Positions 8,024 to 19,129 of a stretch of 42,673 nucleotides of DNA are shown here, one piece after another (the first letter of the stretch is position 1; the number at the start of each line of letters is the position of its first letter). Under the pieces are notes generated by a model that did not search any database, was not told the DNA's origin, and was given only the letters and a program-made list of their open reading frames with translations. The stretch is from Rhodospirillales bacterium (GTDB taxonomy: Bacteria; Pseudomonadota; Alphaproteobacteria; Acetobacterales; Acetobacteraceae), in contig JANXSM010000079.1 of NCBI GenBank assembly GCA_025352665.1, positions 1 to 42,673 on the forward strand. Reading direction: 5' to 3'. Made by a program: the position numbers and the translations under genes.

Positions 8024-8665
8024 CTAAGAAGCCAGCATCTCCCGCACCAACGGAATGACCTTGCGGCCGTACAGCTCGATGCACGGCAGCAGCTTTTCAT
8101 GCGCCAAGGAGCCGGCGCTGTATTTCATATCGAACAGCGACAGGCTAAGCGCCTGCACCGTCGCCGCGATCTTACGTGCGACCGCTTCAGGCGAGCCGAC
8201 ATAAGGTGAACTCCGATCTGCCTCGCGATCGAATTCGGCCCGCCCCATCAGCGGTCCGCCGCGCTCGGCACCGATCCGGTCGAACAGCGTCTCGTACTGC
8301 GACAGCTCGTAACCGAACAAGGGGAACGATTTGGTAAACGAGCCGCGTCCAAAAATCACCTCCGCCCGTCCATTCGAAGCAGCGTCGAGTGAGGCAAAGC
8401 GTTGGAACACGCGGATGGGATCATCAGAGCTGAGAACCGTCACCGCCGAGCCCAGGCGAATGCACCTGGTCTGCCCAGCGATCGCCGCCAACACCACCTC
8501 AGGTGCCGAGACGGCAAAATCCGCGCGGTGGTGCTCGCCGACCCCAAAGAAATCGACACCTGCTGCATCCGCCACCACTCCCTCGCGGATGACATTGCGA
8601 ATGACCTGCGCGTGTGGCAGCAGCCGGCCATCGCTGTCGGCGGTCATATCGCCGGAAGTATCCAT
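8024..8665 (-). pseudogene. LLM-class flavin-dependent oxidoreductase with large internal deletion
   Basis: The start MDTSGDMTADSDGRLLPHAQ and the segment ADAAGVDFFGVGEHHRADFA match luciferase-like monooxygenases of about 340 residues, and the tail YVGSPEAVARKIAATVQ to GRKVIPLVREMLAS matches their C-terminus. Residues YETLFD join directly to RIGAERGGPLMGRAEFD near 8280. The central part of roughly 100 residues, which should hold much of the flavin barrel, is missing in frame. The reading frame stays open (213 residues from ATG 8665; a longer frame begins at 8743). The product is probably non-functional, so I call it a deletion pseudogene. Confidence 0.7.
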
Positions 8666-8832
8666 GCCGAGTTCAACGTGAACTGCCGTCCCATGCGCCT
8701 CGTTCTGCCTCAGCAACCCGCCGCGACGGCTCGGATCAAGCAAACCGAACCTGTCCTGTCGAATTCAGGCCTGCTAAACCAAATCAACGCTTTCCACAAC
8801 CTCTGGCCGCATAGAACACCATGGCCAATCGT

Positions 8833-9828
8833 TCAGCTATGGCCGTAGGTCTGCAGGATCTTGATATAGTTCGCTCGTTCAAACGCCTGCGGGTCGGCCA
8901 GCTTACGTTGGCTCATAATGCCCCGCACCGCGGCAAGCGAACTGAACTCCCGGGCCGCAAGCCAACTCTCCAACCCCGCCAGCAGAACCGCCATATGACC
9001 CGCGCCATGACGCAGCAGCGAAGACGTCGTCATGACAACGTCGGCACCGGCCAGCAGATACTTCACCACCTCGTCAGACGTCGAGACACCCGTGGTCGCG
9101 GCAAGCGAAGCCCGCACACGGCCAGAAAGCACGGCCAGCCACAGCAGCGGCAAACGGATCTCGTTCGCCTCGCTCAGCTTCAGGTCGATCAACACCTTCA
9201 GCGCCACGATATCGAGATCAGGCTGATAGAACCGATTGAACAGCACCAGCCCATCGGCGCCCGCCTCCTGCAACGCCAGCGCCATATGCCCGATCGAACT
9301 GAAATAAGGGCTGAGCTTCACGGCAACCGGAATCGACACGGCGAGCCTGACGGCGCCAAGAATATCGAGGTAGCGCTGCTCCACCGCAGCGCCGGAAAGC
9401 GTCGTATCGGCAGGAATGAAGTAGACATTCAGCTCCAATCCCTGTGCACCCGCCTGCTCGACCGACTTCGCATAGGCAATCCAACCCTTGTTGGTGATGC
9501 CGTTCAGACTGGCGATGATGGGGATTGCAGTGGCCGCGCGCGCCTGGCGCACCAGTTCGAGGTAATGATGCGGACCCAATTTCACCTCGGTCATGACGGG
9601 AAAGCTGGTGGCGGCCTCCGGCCAACTTTCGTCATGCGCCTCGGTCAGCCGATCGTAGCGCGCCTCCTCGGCCTCGATCTCCTCCTGAAACAACGACGGT
9701 AGCACGATCGCGGCAGCCCCGGCATCCTCGAGCTTGCGAATGCCGTCCAACGTTCCCGTCAGCGGCGATGCCGATGCCACCATCGGGTTCTTCAATTTCA
9801 GCCCCATGTAGCGTGTCGAAAGATCCAT
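8833..9828 (-). CDS. Dihydroorotate-dehydrogenase-like FMN protein
   Basis: A 331-residue TIM-barrel flavoprotein related to class 1 dihydroorotate dehydrogenase and the dihydropyrimidine dehydrogenase C-terminal domain. Visible landmarks are the N-terminal LKLKNPMVASASPLTGTLDG, the substrate-loop NGITNKGWIAYAKSV, the strand IPVAVKLSPYFSSIGHMA, GADGLVLFNRF and the phosphate-binding end GADVVMTTSSLLRHG. The start ATG 9828-9826 shares one base with the nifJ stop (TGATG). Because it is welded to nifJ and a GltD-like gene, a role in ferredoxin or NAD(P)H-linked redox chemistry is more likely than pyrimidine synthesis. The substrate is unknown. Confidence 0.85.
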   Translation of the reverse strand: MDLSTRYMGLKLKNPMVASASPLTGTLDGIRKLEDAGAAAIVLPSLFQEEIEAEEARYDRLTEAHDESWPEAATSFPVMTEVKLGPHHYLELVRQARAATAIPIIASLNGITNKGWIAYAKSVEQAGAQGLELNVYFIPADTTLSGAAVEQRYLDILGAVRLAVSIPVAVKLSPYFSSIGHMALALQEAGADGLVLFNRFYQPDLDIVALKVLIDLKLSEANEIRLPLLWLAVLSGRVRASLAATTGVSTSDEVVKYLLAGADVVMTTSSLLRHGAGHMAVLLAGLESWLAAREFSSLAAVRGIMSQRKLADPQAFERANYIKILQTYGHS

Positions 9829-12800
9829 CAGACGGCTCCTGTCGCAACGGTGGGGAGGCCGGGCGGAAAGCGGCCTCCGTCGAGTGCCGCCAGTTCCTCG
9901 TATTTGTGATATTTCGCGACAACCGCGGCCTGCGCCTCCACCAGAAGGTTCGCTGCGTCCTCCGGCAAGGTCCGCGCCAGCGAGGAATAGCGGATCTCGT
10001 TGTAAGCGTACTCCTTGAAAGCAATGGTCGGCCGTGGACTGTCCAACTGGAACGGGCTGTGGCCGACACGCTGCATTTCCGGATTGAACCGGATCAGCGG
10101 CCAGTAGCCGCAGGCCACCGCGAGATCCTGCTGATGCATACCGAAGCGCATGTCGATGCCATGGGCGATGCACTGACTGTAGGCGATGATCAGCGAAGGT
10201 CCGTCATAGGCCTCGGCCTCGCGAAACGCGTCCAGCGTCTGCTGGGCATTCGCTCCCATCGCCACCTGCGCGACGTAAACATTGCCATAGGCGATGGCAA
10301 GCAGCGCAAGGTCCTTACGCGGCACGCGCTTTCCTGCGGCAGCGAACTTCGCAACCGCCCCGAGCGGCGTCGCCTTCGAGGCCTGCCCACCGGTATTGGA
10401 ATAAAGCTCCGTGTTCAGCACGAGAACATTGACATTCCGCCCACTCGCCAGCACGTGGTCGAGGCCACCGTAGCCGATGTCGAACGCCCAGCCGTCGCCG
10501 CCGACGATCCAGATGCTGCGGCGAACCAGATGGTCGATCACCGACAGCAGGTCACGCGCATCCTCGCTATCGATGGCCAGCAGCCGTGTTTTCAGCTCCG
10601 CCACACGAACCCGCTGCGCCATCAGTTCGAACTCCCGGATCTGCGGAGCGCTAAGCAGATCCTGCACGAAGCCCTCGCCCAGCGTGGGCGAAAGACGGGT
10701 GAGCAGGGCGTGCGCCATAGCCAGATGCTTGTCCGCAGCCAGGCGAAATCCCATGCCAAACTCTGCATTGTCCTCGAACAGCGAATTCGACCATGCTGGG
10801 CCCCGCCCCTCGCGGTTCTTGGTCCAGGGCGTCACCGGCAGGCTGCCACCATAGATCGAGGAGCAGCCTGTGGCGTTGGCAATCTGTGCGCGGTCGCCGA
10901 ACAGCTGCGACAGCAGTTTGAGATAGGGCGTCTCGCCGCATCCGGCACAGGCGCCGGAGAATTCGAACAGCGGCTCCAGATACTGCACGCCGCGCACATT
11001 AGCGAAATCCACCCGGGCGCGATCGTTGACCGGCAATGTCTCGAAGAAGGCGATGTTGCCGCGCTCCGCCATCAGAATCGGGGCCTTGTCCGCCAGGTTG
11101 ATCGCCTTCTTGCCCGGCTCACGCGGACTGAGCGACGGGCAGGCCTCGATGCACAGGCCGCAGCCGGTGCAGTCCTCCACATAGAACTGCAAGGTGAACC
11201 GCGCCTCCGGCGTGCCGCGGGCATTCATCGGCGCGGACTTGAACGACGCCGGCGCGCCTGCCAGCGCACCCTCGTCATAGGTGCGCGAGCGGATGACGCT
11301 GTGCGGACACACAAAGCTGCACTGGCCGCACTGGATGCATAGCTCCGCCTCCCACACCGGCACGGCTTCGGCGATGTTGCGCTTCTCATAGGCGCTAGTG
11401 CCGGATGGAAATGTGCCATCGGCCGGGATCAGGCTGACCGGAATGTCGTCGCCTCGGCCGACCAGCATGCGCGCTGTGACACGACGGACAAAATCAGGCG
11501 CCGAGGCAGCAACGATGGGTGGCAGATCATGCGTGCTGGTGGCCAGGGCCGGCACCGCAACCTCGAACAATTGCGCCAGCGTGTCGTCCACCGCTGCAAA
11601 GTTCTTGGCCACGATCGCCTCGCCTTTGCGGCTGTACGTCTTGCGGATCGCTTCCTTGATATGCCGCAGCGCCTCGTCACGCGGCAGCACGCCCGAGATC
11701 GCAAAGAAGCATGTCTGCAGCACGGTATTCGTCCGGACGCCAAGTCCCACGTCGCGCGCGACCTTCGATGCGTCGATCACAAAAAGGCGCAACTTCTTGT
11801 CGATGATCGCCTGCTGCACGCTCTGCTGCAGCGCGTCCCAGGTGCCATCCTTGCCATAGGGGCTGTTGAGCAAGAAAATGCCACCTGGTGCTGCCACGCG
11901 CAACAGATCCTGCCGCTCCAGAAAACTGAACTGGTGGCACGCCACGAAGCTTGCCGAGGCGATGAGATAGGGTGCGAGGATTGGCTCGGAGCCAAACCGC
12001 AGATGCGACACGGTCTTCGCGCCTGACTTGTGTGAATCATAGACAAAGTAGCCTTGCGCGTAGCGGCCGGCATCCTCCGCAATGATCTTTGCACTGTTCT
12101 TGTTTGCCCCAACCGTGCCGTCGGCTCCCAGCCCATAGAACACCGCGCACGTTGTCCCGGCGGGCTCGATCGAAAACCCGGCGTCGACGGCAAGGCTGCT
12201 GTAGAAAACGTCGTCGTTGATGCCCACGGTAAAGCTGTTGCGGCCGGCAAAGCCGCCTTTCGCGTCCACCTGCAAAAGCTCGTCGAACGCGGCCTTGACC
12301 ATCGCTGGCGTGAAATCCTTCGAAGACAGGCCATAGCGCCCGCCGATCACGCGCGGCATCGTGACCCTGGCACCTGCGCCCACGCCCTGGGCCAGCGTCG
12401 CCATCACATCCAGATACAAAGGTTCTCCAGTGCCACCGGCCTCCTTGGCCTGCTCCAGCACGGCGATCGCCGTCACCGAGGCCGGCAATGCTGCAAGCAG
12501 ATGCGCTGCCGAGAACGGGCGATACAGGCGAACCTGCACCACACCGATCTTTTCGCCCTTGGCCTCCAGCGCCTTGACCGTCTCGCGCGCCGTCTCCGCA
12601 CCCGAGCCCATCAGGATCAACACGCGAGTGGCATCGGGTGCTCCCACATATTCAAAAAGCCGGTAGCGGCGTCCGGTCAACTCACCGAATTTTACCATCG
12701 CCGCATCCACGATGGCCGGCACGGCCTCATAATACGGGCTGACAGCCTCACGAGCCTGAAAGAACGTGTCCGGATTCTGCGCGGTGCCGCGCACGAAGGG

Positions 12801-13439
12801 ATGCTCTGGGTTCAGGCCACGCGCGCGGTGGGCACGCACGAGGTCGTTGGAGATCATTGCCCGCATCGCATCGTCGCTGAGCAGCTCTAGCGTGTTGAGT
12901 TCGTGCGACGTACGGAACCCGTCAAAAAAGTGAATGAACGGCACCCGCGCTGCCAGAGTGGCCGCCTCGGCGATCAGCGCGCTGTCGTGCGCCTCCTGCA
13001 CATTGGCGGAGGAGAACAATGCAAAACCTGTCGTACGACACGCCATAACGTCAGAATGATCGCCGAAGATCGATAGGGCCGATGTCGCCAAAGACCGCGC
13101 CGCGACATGAAACACGGTTGCGTTCAACTCGCCAGCGATCTTGAAAAGGTTCGGCAACATCAGCATCAAACCCTGCGACGAGGTGAACGTCGTGGTCATG
13201 GCACCCGATTGCAGAGCCCCATGAACCGCACCGGCGGCACCACCCTCGCTCTGCATCTCCTGCACCACGGGCACGTTGCCCCAAATGTTCTGCAACCCGT
13301 CCGCCGACCACTGGTCCGCAAGCTCCGCCATTGTCGACGACGGGGTGATCGGATATATCGCGCAGACCTCGTTCACGCGATAGGCGACATAGGCCGTGGC
13401 CGTGTTGCCGTCCATCGTGGTGCGCACCGCGGCACTCAT
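9828..13439 (-). CDS. nifJ: Pyruvate:ferredoxin (flavodoxin) oxidoreductase NifJ
   Basis: A 1203-residue single-chain PFOR of full length. Order of domains: pyruvate-binding domain I (YPITPSSTMAELADQW), the CoA-binding and gamma regions, two 4Fe-4S clusters (CIQCGQCSFVCP near residue 700 and CTGCGLCIEACP near 755), then the thiamine-diphosphate domain (CAGCGETPYLKLLSQLFGDR near 830; GDGWAFDIGYGGLDHVLASG near 980; NTELYSNTGGQ). It oxidises pyruvate plus CoA to acetyl-CoA, CO2 and two reduced ferredoxins in the cytoplasm. Its start overlaps the upstream GltD-like stop by ATGA (13436-13439). The usual electron partner here is probably that neighbour. Confidence 0.96.
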   Translation of the reverse strand: MSAAVRTTMDGNTATAYVAYRVNEVCAIYPITPSSTMAELADQWSADGLQNIWGNVPVVQEMQSEGGAAGAVHGALQSGAMTTTFTSSQGLMLMLPNLFKIAGELNATVFHVAARSLATSALSIFGDHSDVMACRTTGFALFSSANVQEAHDSALIAEAATLAARVPFIHFFDGFRTSHELNTLELLSDDAMRAMISNDLVRAHRARGLNPEHPFVRGTAQNPDTFFQAREAVSPYYEAVPAIVDAAMVKFGELTGRRYRLFEYVGAPDATRVLILMGSGAETARETVKALEAKGEKIGVVQVRLYRPFSAAHLLAALPASVTAIAVLEQAKEAGGTGEPLYLDVMATLAQGVGAGARVTMPRVIGGRYGLSSKDFTPAMVKAAFDELLQVDAKGGFAGRNSFTVGINDDVFYSSLAVDAGFSIEPAGTTCAVFYGLGADGTVGANKNSAKIIAEDAGRYAQGYFVYDSHKSGAKTVSHLRFGSEPILAPYLIASASFVACHQFSFLERQDLLRVAAPGGIFLLNSPYGKDGTWDALQQSVQQAIIDKKLRLFVIDASKVARDVGLGVRTNTVLQTCFFAISGVLPRDEALRHIKEAIRKTYSRKGEAIVAKNFAAVDDTLAQLFEVAVPALATSTHDLPPIVAASAPDFVRRVTARMLVGRGDDIPVSLIPADGTFPSGTSAYEKRNIAEAVPVWEAELCIQCGQCSFVCPHSVIRSRTYDEGALAGAPASFKSAPMNARGTPEARFTLQFYVEDCTGCGLCIEACPSLSPREPGKKAINLADKAPILMAERGNIAFFETLPVNDRARVDFANVRGVQYLEPLFEFSGACAGCGETPYLKLLSQLFGDRAQIANATGCSSIYGGSLPVTPWTKNREGRGPAWSNSLFEDNAEFGMGFRLAADKHLAMAHALLTRLSPTLGEGFVQDLLSAPQIREFELMAQRVRVAELKTRLLAIDSEDARDLLSVIDHLVRRSIWIVGGDGWAFDIGYGGLDHVLASGRNVNVLVLNTELYSNTGGQASKATPLGAVAKFAAAGKRVPRKDLALLAIAYGNVYVAQVAMGANAQQTLDAFREAEAYDGPSLIIAYSQCIAHGIDMRFGMHQQDLAVACGYWPLIRFNPEMQRVGHSPFQLDSPRPTIAFKEYAYNEIRYSSLARTLPEDAANLLVEAQAAVVAKYHKYEELAALDGGRFPPGLPTVATGAV

Positions 13440-15091
13440 GCCCAGCCTCCCGGAACACCCACGGCTGGTTCAGGCACCATTTCCATAGCGTGGCACGGGC
13501 ATTGTTCCACGCAAACCATGCATCCGGTACATAGGTCAAGGCGAACGTCGTAGAATTTGGTCGGGCCGAGTTTGATGATCGCATCCTCCGGGCAAGCGGC
13601 GAAGCAGTTGTCGCATTCGAAGCAGTTGCCGCAGCACAGGCAGCGCTTCGCCTCGTGCAGCGCCTCGGATTCAGACAGCCCTGCCACCACCTCATCGAAC
13701 CCCACGGCCCGCGCCGCCGCCAGCAGCTCGTGCTGCACGCTCGGCGCCGCGTCCGAATAGATCGGCAGGTTGAGTGCCGCGAACCCGACGACCGGGTGTT
13801 TCGCAACCACCGCGACGGCGGTTTGCTTCAGCCAGGCATCGATATGCCGCGCGGCTTTCTTGCCGTCCCCGGTGGCGACCGTCACCGAGCGTTGGCTCGG
13901 CACCATATCGCCGCCTGCGAAGATCCCGGGATGTCCCGTCATCATGCTGGCCGACACCGCAACCGTGCCATCCGATGCAATAACGATACCTTTAACCTCA
14001 GCCAGAAATCCGCTGTCGGCCTGCTGGCCTAACGCGAGAACCACGGAGTCGGCATTCAGCGTCTCGAAGATCCCGGTCGGTTGTGGATGCCCGTCGGCAT
14101 CGAGACGCATCTGCTCGACGGTGATCTGCTGCGGGTCGATCTCCTTGATGGCACTGAGCCACTTGAAGCTGACGCCTTCATCCGCCGCCTCCTGTGCCTC
14201 AAACGCTCGTGCCTCCATATGCGCCTTGTCCATGATGAACACGATCATCGCCTCCTCGGCACCGAGCCGTCTGGCCATGCGCGCCGCGTCCATCGCTGAG
14301 TTGCCAGCGCCATAAACGATCACACGCCGGCCGAGCTTCACCGTCTTGCCCGCTTCCACGCCGTGCAACATGCCGACCGCCGTGAAGATTCGCGCCGCAT
14401 CTCTGGCGGGGATATCGACATGCTTGGCAAGACCCGCACCGATGGCCACGAATACCGCGTCGAACTTCCCCTCAACCTGTTCCGCCAGCAAGTCGGTTAC
14501 CTTGTGGTTAAGCACGATCTTGACGCCGAAGTCCTCAATCCGCTTCACCTCCGCCATCAATGCCTCGCGCGGCAGGCGATAGGCGGGAATACCGTAGTGC
14601 AACATACCACCGGGCAGTGGCCCGGCTTCATGGATCTCCACCTGGTGGCCCAGTCGCGCCAGATGATAGGCCGCGGACAGACCGCTCGGCCCAGCGCCGA
14701 TCACGAGCACACGTTTGCCGCTGGCCGGATGGTCGACCGGGATGGTCCAGCCGAGTGCCGTCGCCTGGTCACCGAGAAACCGCTCCACGGCGTGAATGCT
14801 AACTTCGCTGTCAAGCTCACGGCGGTTGCAGCTGGTCTCGCACGGGTGATAGCAGACCCTACCGTGCACCGCGGGCATTGGATTGTCGCGGATCAACGCC
14901 TCCCAGGCCGCCTTGAAGCTGCCCGCCTGCGCCAAGCCGAGCCAGGCCTGAATGTTCTCGCCCGCCGGGCACGCCGCGTTGCAAGGCGGCAGCAGATCGA
15001 CATACACGGGGCGCTGCGTTCGGGCCGGCCCTGCGCCGCGACGGCGCGTGAGGTCGACGACAGGTGTCATGTCGCGGGCGAAGCTGGTCAT
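13436..15091 (-). CDS. GltD-like NAD(P)H oxidoreductase with C-terminal 2x[4Fe-4S] domain
   Basis: A 551-residue protein. The N-terminal cysteine helical domain (PPCNAACPAGENIQAWLG; GRVCYHPCETSCNR) binds Fe-S clusters as in glutamate synthase small subunit. The FAD motif VLVIGAGPSGLSAAYHLARL is near residue 128 and the NADP-type Rossmann motif VIVYGAGNSAMDAARMARRL near 260. A C-terminal ferredoxin-like domain has CFECDNCFAACP and CTGCMVCVEQCP (about 485-535). No glutamate synthase large subunit is nearby. The architecture fits an NAD(P):ferredoxin oxidoreductase (NfnB/SudA type) that moves electrons between NifJ and NAD(P). ATGA overlaps join it to both neighbours. Confidence 0.88.
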   Translation of the reverse strand: MTSFARDMTPVVDLTRRRGAGPARTQRPVYVDLLPPCNAACPAGENIQAWLGLAQAGSFKAAWEALIRDNPMPAVHGRVCYHPCETSCNRRELDSEVSIHAVERFLGDQATALGWTIPVDHPASGKRVLVIGAGPSGLSAAYHLARLGHQVEIHEAGPLPGGMLHYGIPAYRLPREALMAEVKRIEDFGVKIVLNHKVTDLLAEQVEGKFDAVFVAIGAGLAKHVDIPARDAARIFTAVGMLHGVEAGKTVKLGRRVIVYGAGNSAMDAARMARRLGAEEAMIVFIMDKAHMEARAFEAQEAADEGVSFKWLSAIKEIDPQQITVEQMRLDADGHPQPTGIFETLNADSVVLALGQQADSGFLAEVKGIVIASDGTVAVSASMMTGHPGIFAGGDMVPSQRSVTVATGDGKKAARHIDAWLKQTAVAVVAKHPVVGFAALNLPIYSDAAPSVQHELLAAARAVGFDEVVAGLSESEALHEAKRCLCCGNCFECDNCFAACPEDAIIKLGPTKFYDVRLDLCTGCMVCVEQCPCHAMEMVPEPAVGVPGGWA

Positions 15092-16380
15092 GTGATGTGT
15101 CCGATCGCCGGGGTGAGGGGGAGCGATGCCGCCGGCCGGACCGCCGAGCCGGTCTCGCGAATGAACAGCGACAGGACGATCGCCAGCACAATGCCGCCCA
15201 CACCGATCAGCCCGGACCTTTGGAACACCTGCAGACTCAGCGTGCCACCACCCGATACCATCACCAGTACCGCGCCATAGGCGGGCGCCATCAACGCGCT
15301 GAGCGTGAAGACGAGGAAGTTGATGGCACCTGTAGCGCTGCCCTTAACCTCGTCGGCGTTGACTTCCTTGATGATGGTGTAGGGGATCATGGCAGCGCCG
15401 GAGCCTATGCCGAGCAGCAGGCCGAGCAGATAAGGCGGAATGCTGCCGTGTGGCAGATAGAGAATCGCGGCCGAGGTCAGCAGCATGACGCAGGCGCCAC
15501 CGAGCAGAACCGGTTTACGTCGGCCGCAGCGATCGGCGATGTAGCCAAGCAGCGGGCAGCCAAACACCCAACCTAGCGGAACCATGGCGGCGCGATTGAC
15601 CGCCTCCGCGTAGTCGATGCCCCAGCCCACACGCAGGAACGACACCCCCCAAATCATGTCGCCGATGGTGGTCGGCAGAAACAAAAGTCCTGCGGCGAAG
15701 CCGCAGAGATAGGATTGCGGGTTGCTCAGCACGGATTTGTACGGCTTGAACATTGACCAGATCGAGGCCTGGGCTACGGTGCGCACGGCATGACCTGAAG
15801 GGGTCACCAAAAGCACCAACACGGCCAGCACCACGGCCGCAACCCCGCCCCATATCCAGACGGCCTGCCACCCGAGCACCCCGTGGATAAGCGGTGCCAC
15901 GACGAACTGGCCCGAGGCGCCGCCGAGCATGCCGAAACACTGGGTAAAGCCGATTGCGGTAGCCAGGTAGCGCGCGGGGAAGCCGCGCGCGGCCAGATAG
16001 ACCGCGCCGGTGAAGGCAAAAGCCGAACCTGCCCCCTGCAGAAGCCGCCCCGCCTCTGCCGCCGCACTCGCGCCGACGCCGAACAGGGCCGCCCCGCCTG
16101 CCAGCAGGACGATGCCGACGGGCACGACATATTTCGCACCGTAGCGATCGAAACACGCGCCCGAAACAATCGCGAAAGTCGAGTATGTGTAGTAATACAG
16201 GCCAATCAATGCACTCACGCCGAGCGCCGAAAGCCCAAATGCCGCGGTGAGCTCCGGCACCATCACCCCGGGTGCCGACCGCATGGCGTACTGCAAAAAG
16301 TAGAACACCACGCAGCCTGCCCAGGCCATGATGAAGGGCCAATGCAATTCCGGCTCTTGTCGCGTCATCGTGGTCTGCAT
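15088..16380 (-). CDS. MFS transporter heading the nifJ operon
   Basis: A 430-residue protein with about 12 hydrophobic helices and MFS loop motifs (GACFDRYGAKYVVPVG between helices 2 and 3; ADRCGRRKPVLLG between 8 and 9). General resemblance is to the organic-anion branch of MFS carriers; substrate is unproven, but the operon context suggests a pyruvate-like or other carboxylate. ATG 16380 is chosen; a TTG three codons upstream (16389) is also possible. Its TGA overlaps the next ATG at 15088-15091, making this the first gene of a four-gene translationally coupled unit. Confidence 0.85.
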   Translation of the reverse strand: MQTTMTRQEPELHWPFIMAWAGCVVFYFLQYAMRSAPGVMVPELTAAFGLSALGVSALIGLYYYTYSTFAIVSGACFDRYGAKYVVPVGIVLLAGGAALFGVGASAAAEAGRLLQGAGSAFAFTGAVYLAARGFPARYLATAIGFTQCFGMLGGASGQFVVAPLIHGVLGWQAVWIWGGVAAVVLAVLVLLVTPSGHAVRTVAQASIWSMFKPYKSVLSNPQSYLCGFAAGLLFLPTTIGDMIWGVSFLRVGWGIDYAEAVNRAAMVPLGWVFGCPLLGYIADRCGRRKPVLLGGACVMLLTSAAILYLPHGSIPPYLLGLLLGIGSGAAMIPYTIIKEVNADEVKGSATGAINFLVFTLSALMAPAYGAVLVMVSGGGTLSLQVFQRSGLIGVGGIVLAIVLSLFIRETGSAVRPAASLPLTPAIGHIT

Positions 16381-17973
<1,593 letters not shown>

Positions 17974-18169
17974 GAAGATGCCAGCGGCAGCTTCGGCATC
18001 ATGCCTCGCCACGCCATTTTCCTCACCGCCCTCTCGGTTTCCGTCCTCGCCTGGGCCAGTGCCGACGGCATCCGGCATTTCTGCGCGGTACGCCGCGGCA
18101 TCATCGCCGTTACCGCTGCCCACGACGTTGAGGTTGCCACGCGGGAGGCATTCCCCGGCGACGACAACG
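17974..18169 (+). pseudogene. atpC: N-ATPase epsilon subunit AtpC, internal fragment
   Basis: Frame reading [40 protein letters not shown], then [20 protein letters not shown] matches the beta-sandwich of F-type epsilon subunits. The first about 25 residues are deleted by the fusion with atpD, and the C-terminus is lost where the frame passes into atpR remnants. Order D-C matches the N-ATPase operon pattern (DCQRBEFAG). Confidence 0.75.
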
Positions 18170-18175
18170 CATCCC

Positions 18176-18447
18176 GGCTGGGTGGTGGTTATTCTGCTCC
18201 TGCATGCCGCCGCAGGCGTGGTGCTGGGTTCTCTGTATTTCATTCGATGTGGCGCAGCGTGCAGGCGCTCGCCGAGCGCCGGCCGCTGCGGGCGGTGTTG
18301 TTCGTCATGATCGTGCGATTTGCCCTGCTCGCGGAAATACTCGCGCTGGCGGCCATGACCGGCGCCGCGGCACTGCTCTCCACCGCACTCGGCGTCATTG
18401 CAGGCCGCGTCCTGGTGCTCCGGCGGGTGCGTAGGTTGCCAATATGA
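18176..18447 (+). pseudogene. atpR: N-ATPase AtpR membrane protein, frameshifted remnant
   Basis: A first hydrophobic segment [20 protein letters not shown] lies in one frame. After a shift near 18235 the second frame gives [40 protein letters not shown] and STALGVIAGRVLVLRRVRR. This is the pattern of the small AtpR protein found only in N-type ATPase operons, where it is thought to help assembly of the c ring. The neighbouring atpQ gene (AtpI-like) is not found and appears deleted. The stop at 18445-18447 still overlaps the atpB ATG by ATGA. Confidence 0.7.
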
Positions 18448-19129
18448 ACTCACCCCTCAGCAGCGCGCGCCTGTTTCATCTGGGACATGTGCCGATCGCG
18501 CAGGCGGTGGTCACCACCTGGGTCATCATAGCCCTCCTGGAGGGCGCCGCGTGTCTGGTCACCGACGCCTGCCGTTGACGCCCTCGCGAACCCAGGCAGC
18601 CATCGAAGTGATCGTCGATACGGTCGATAGCCAGATCGAGGCAACCATGCAGGTCAAGCCCGGCCCCTACCGAAGCTTCATCAGAACTCTGCTGGTGTTC
18701 GTTTTCGTCACCAACTGGGCAGCGCTGATCCCTGGGGTTACGCCGCCGACGGCAAGGCTTGAAACCAATGCAGCCCTTGCCCTGCTCGTGTTCCTCGCGG
18801 TGATCTGGTTCGGCATCCGCGTCGGCGGCATCGGCGGCTACCTCAAAACCTTCGCAACTCCCGGTCTGATCATGATCCCGCTCAACTTCCTCGAAAGCAT
18901 CACACGCAGCTTCTCGCTGTTCGTACGCCTGTTTGGCAACGTCATGAGCGGCGTGTTCCTGATCGGTGTCGTGATGTCGCTGGCCGGATTGTTCGTGCCG
19001 ATCCCGTTGATGGCACTCGACCTGCTGACCGACGCTGTCCAGCCCTACATCTTCGCGGTCCTCGCGATGGTCTTCATCGCGAGGTGCTCTCCCCGCCTCG
19101 GTCTCTATAAGGAAAACTTCATGAACTGA
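18444..19129 (+). pseudogene. atpB: N-ATPase a subunit AtpB, frameshifted
   Basis: ATG 18444 starts MNSPLSSARLFHLGHVPIAQ and ends prematurely at TGA 18576 after a one-base loss near 18561. The next frame continues LPLTPSRTQAAIEVIVDTVD and keeps the membrane helices, including the segment SLFVRLFGNVMSGVFLIG with the essential arginine, and PIPLMALDLLTDAVQPYIFA. The C-terminus (ARCSPRLGLYKENFMN) no longer resembles the family, suggesting another shift near 19080. The a subunit forms the ion half-channels of the F0 motor. Confidence 0.85.

Noticed and set aside
9768-11342. 524-codon plus-strand frame opposite nifJ
   Set aside because: Antisense shadow; no recognisable domain and no ribosome site.
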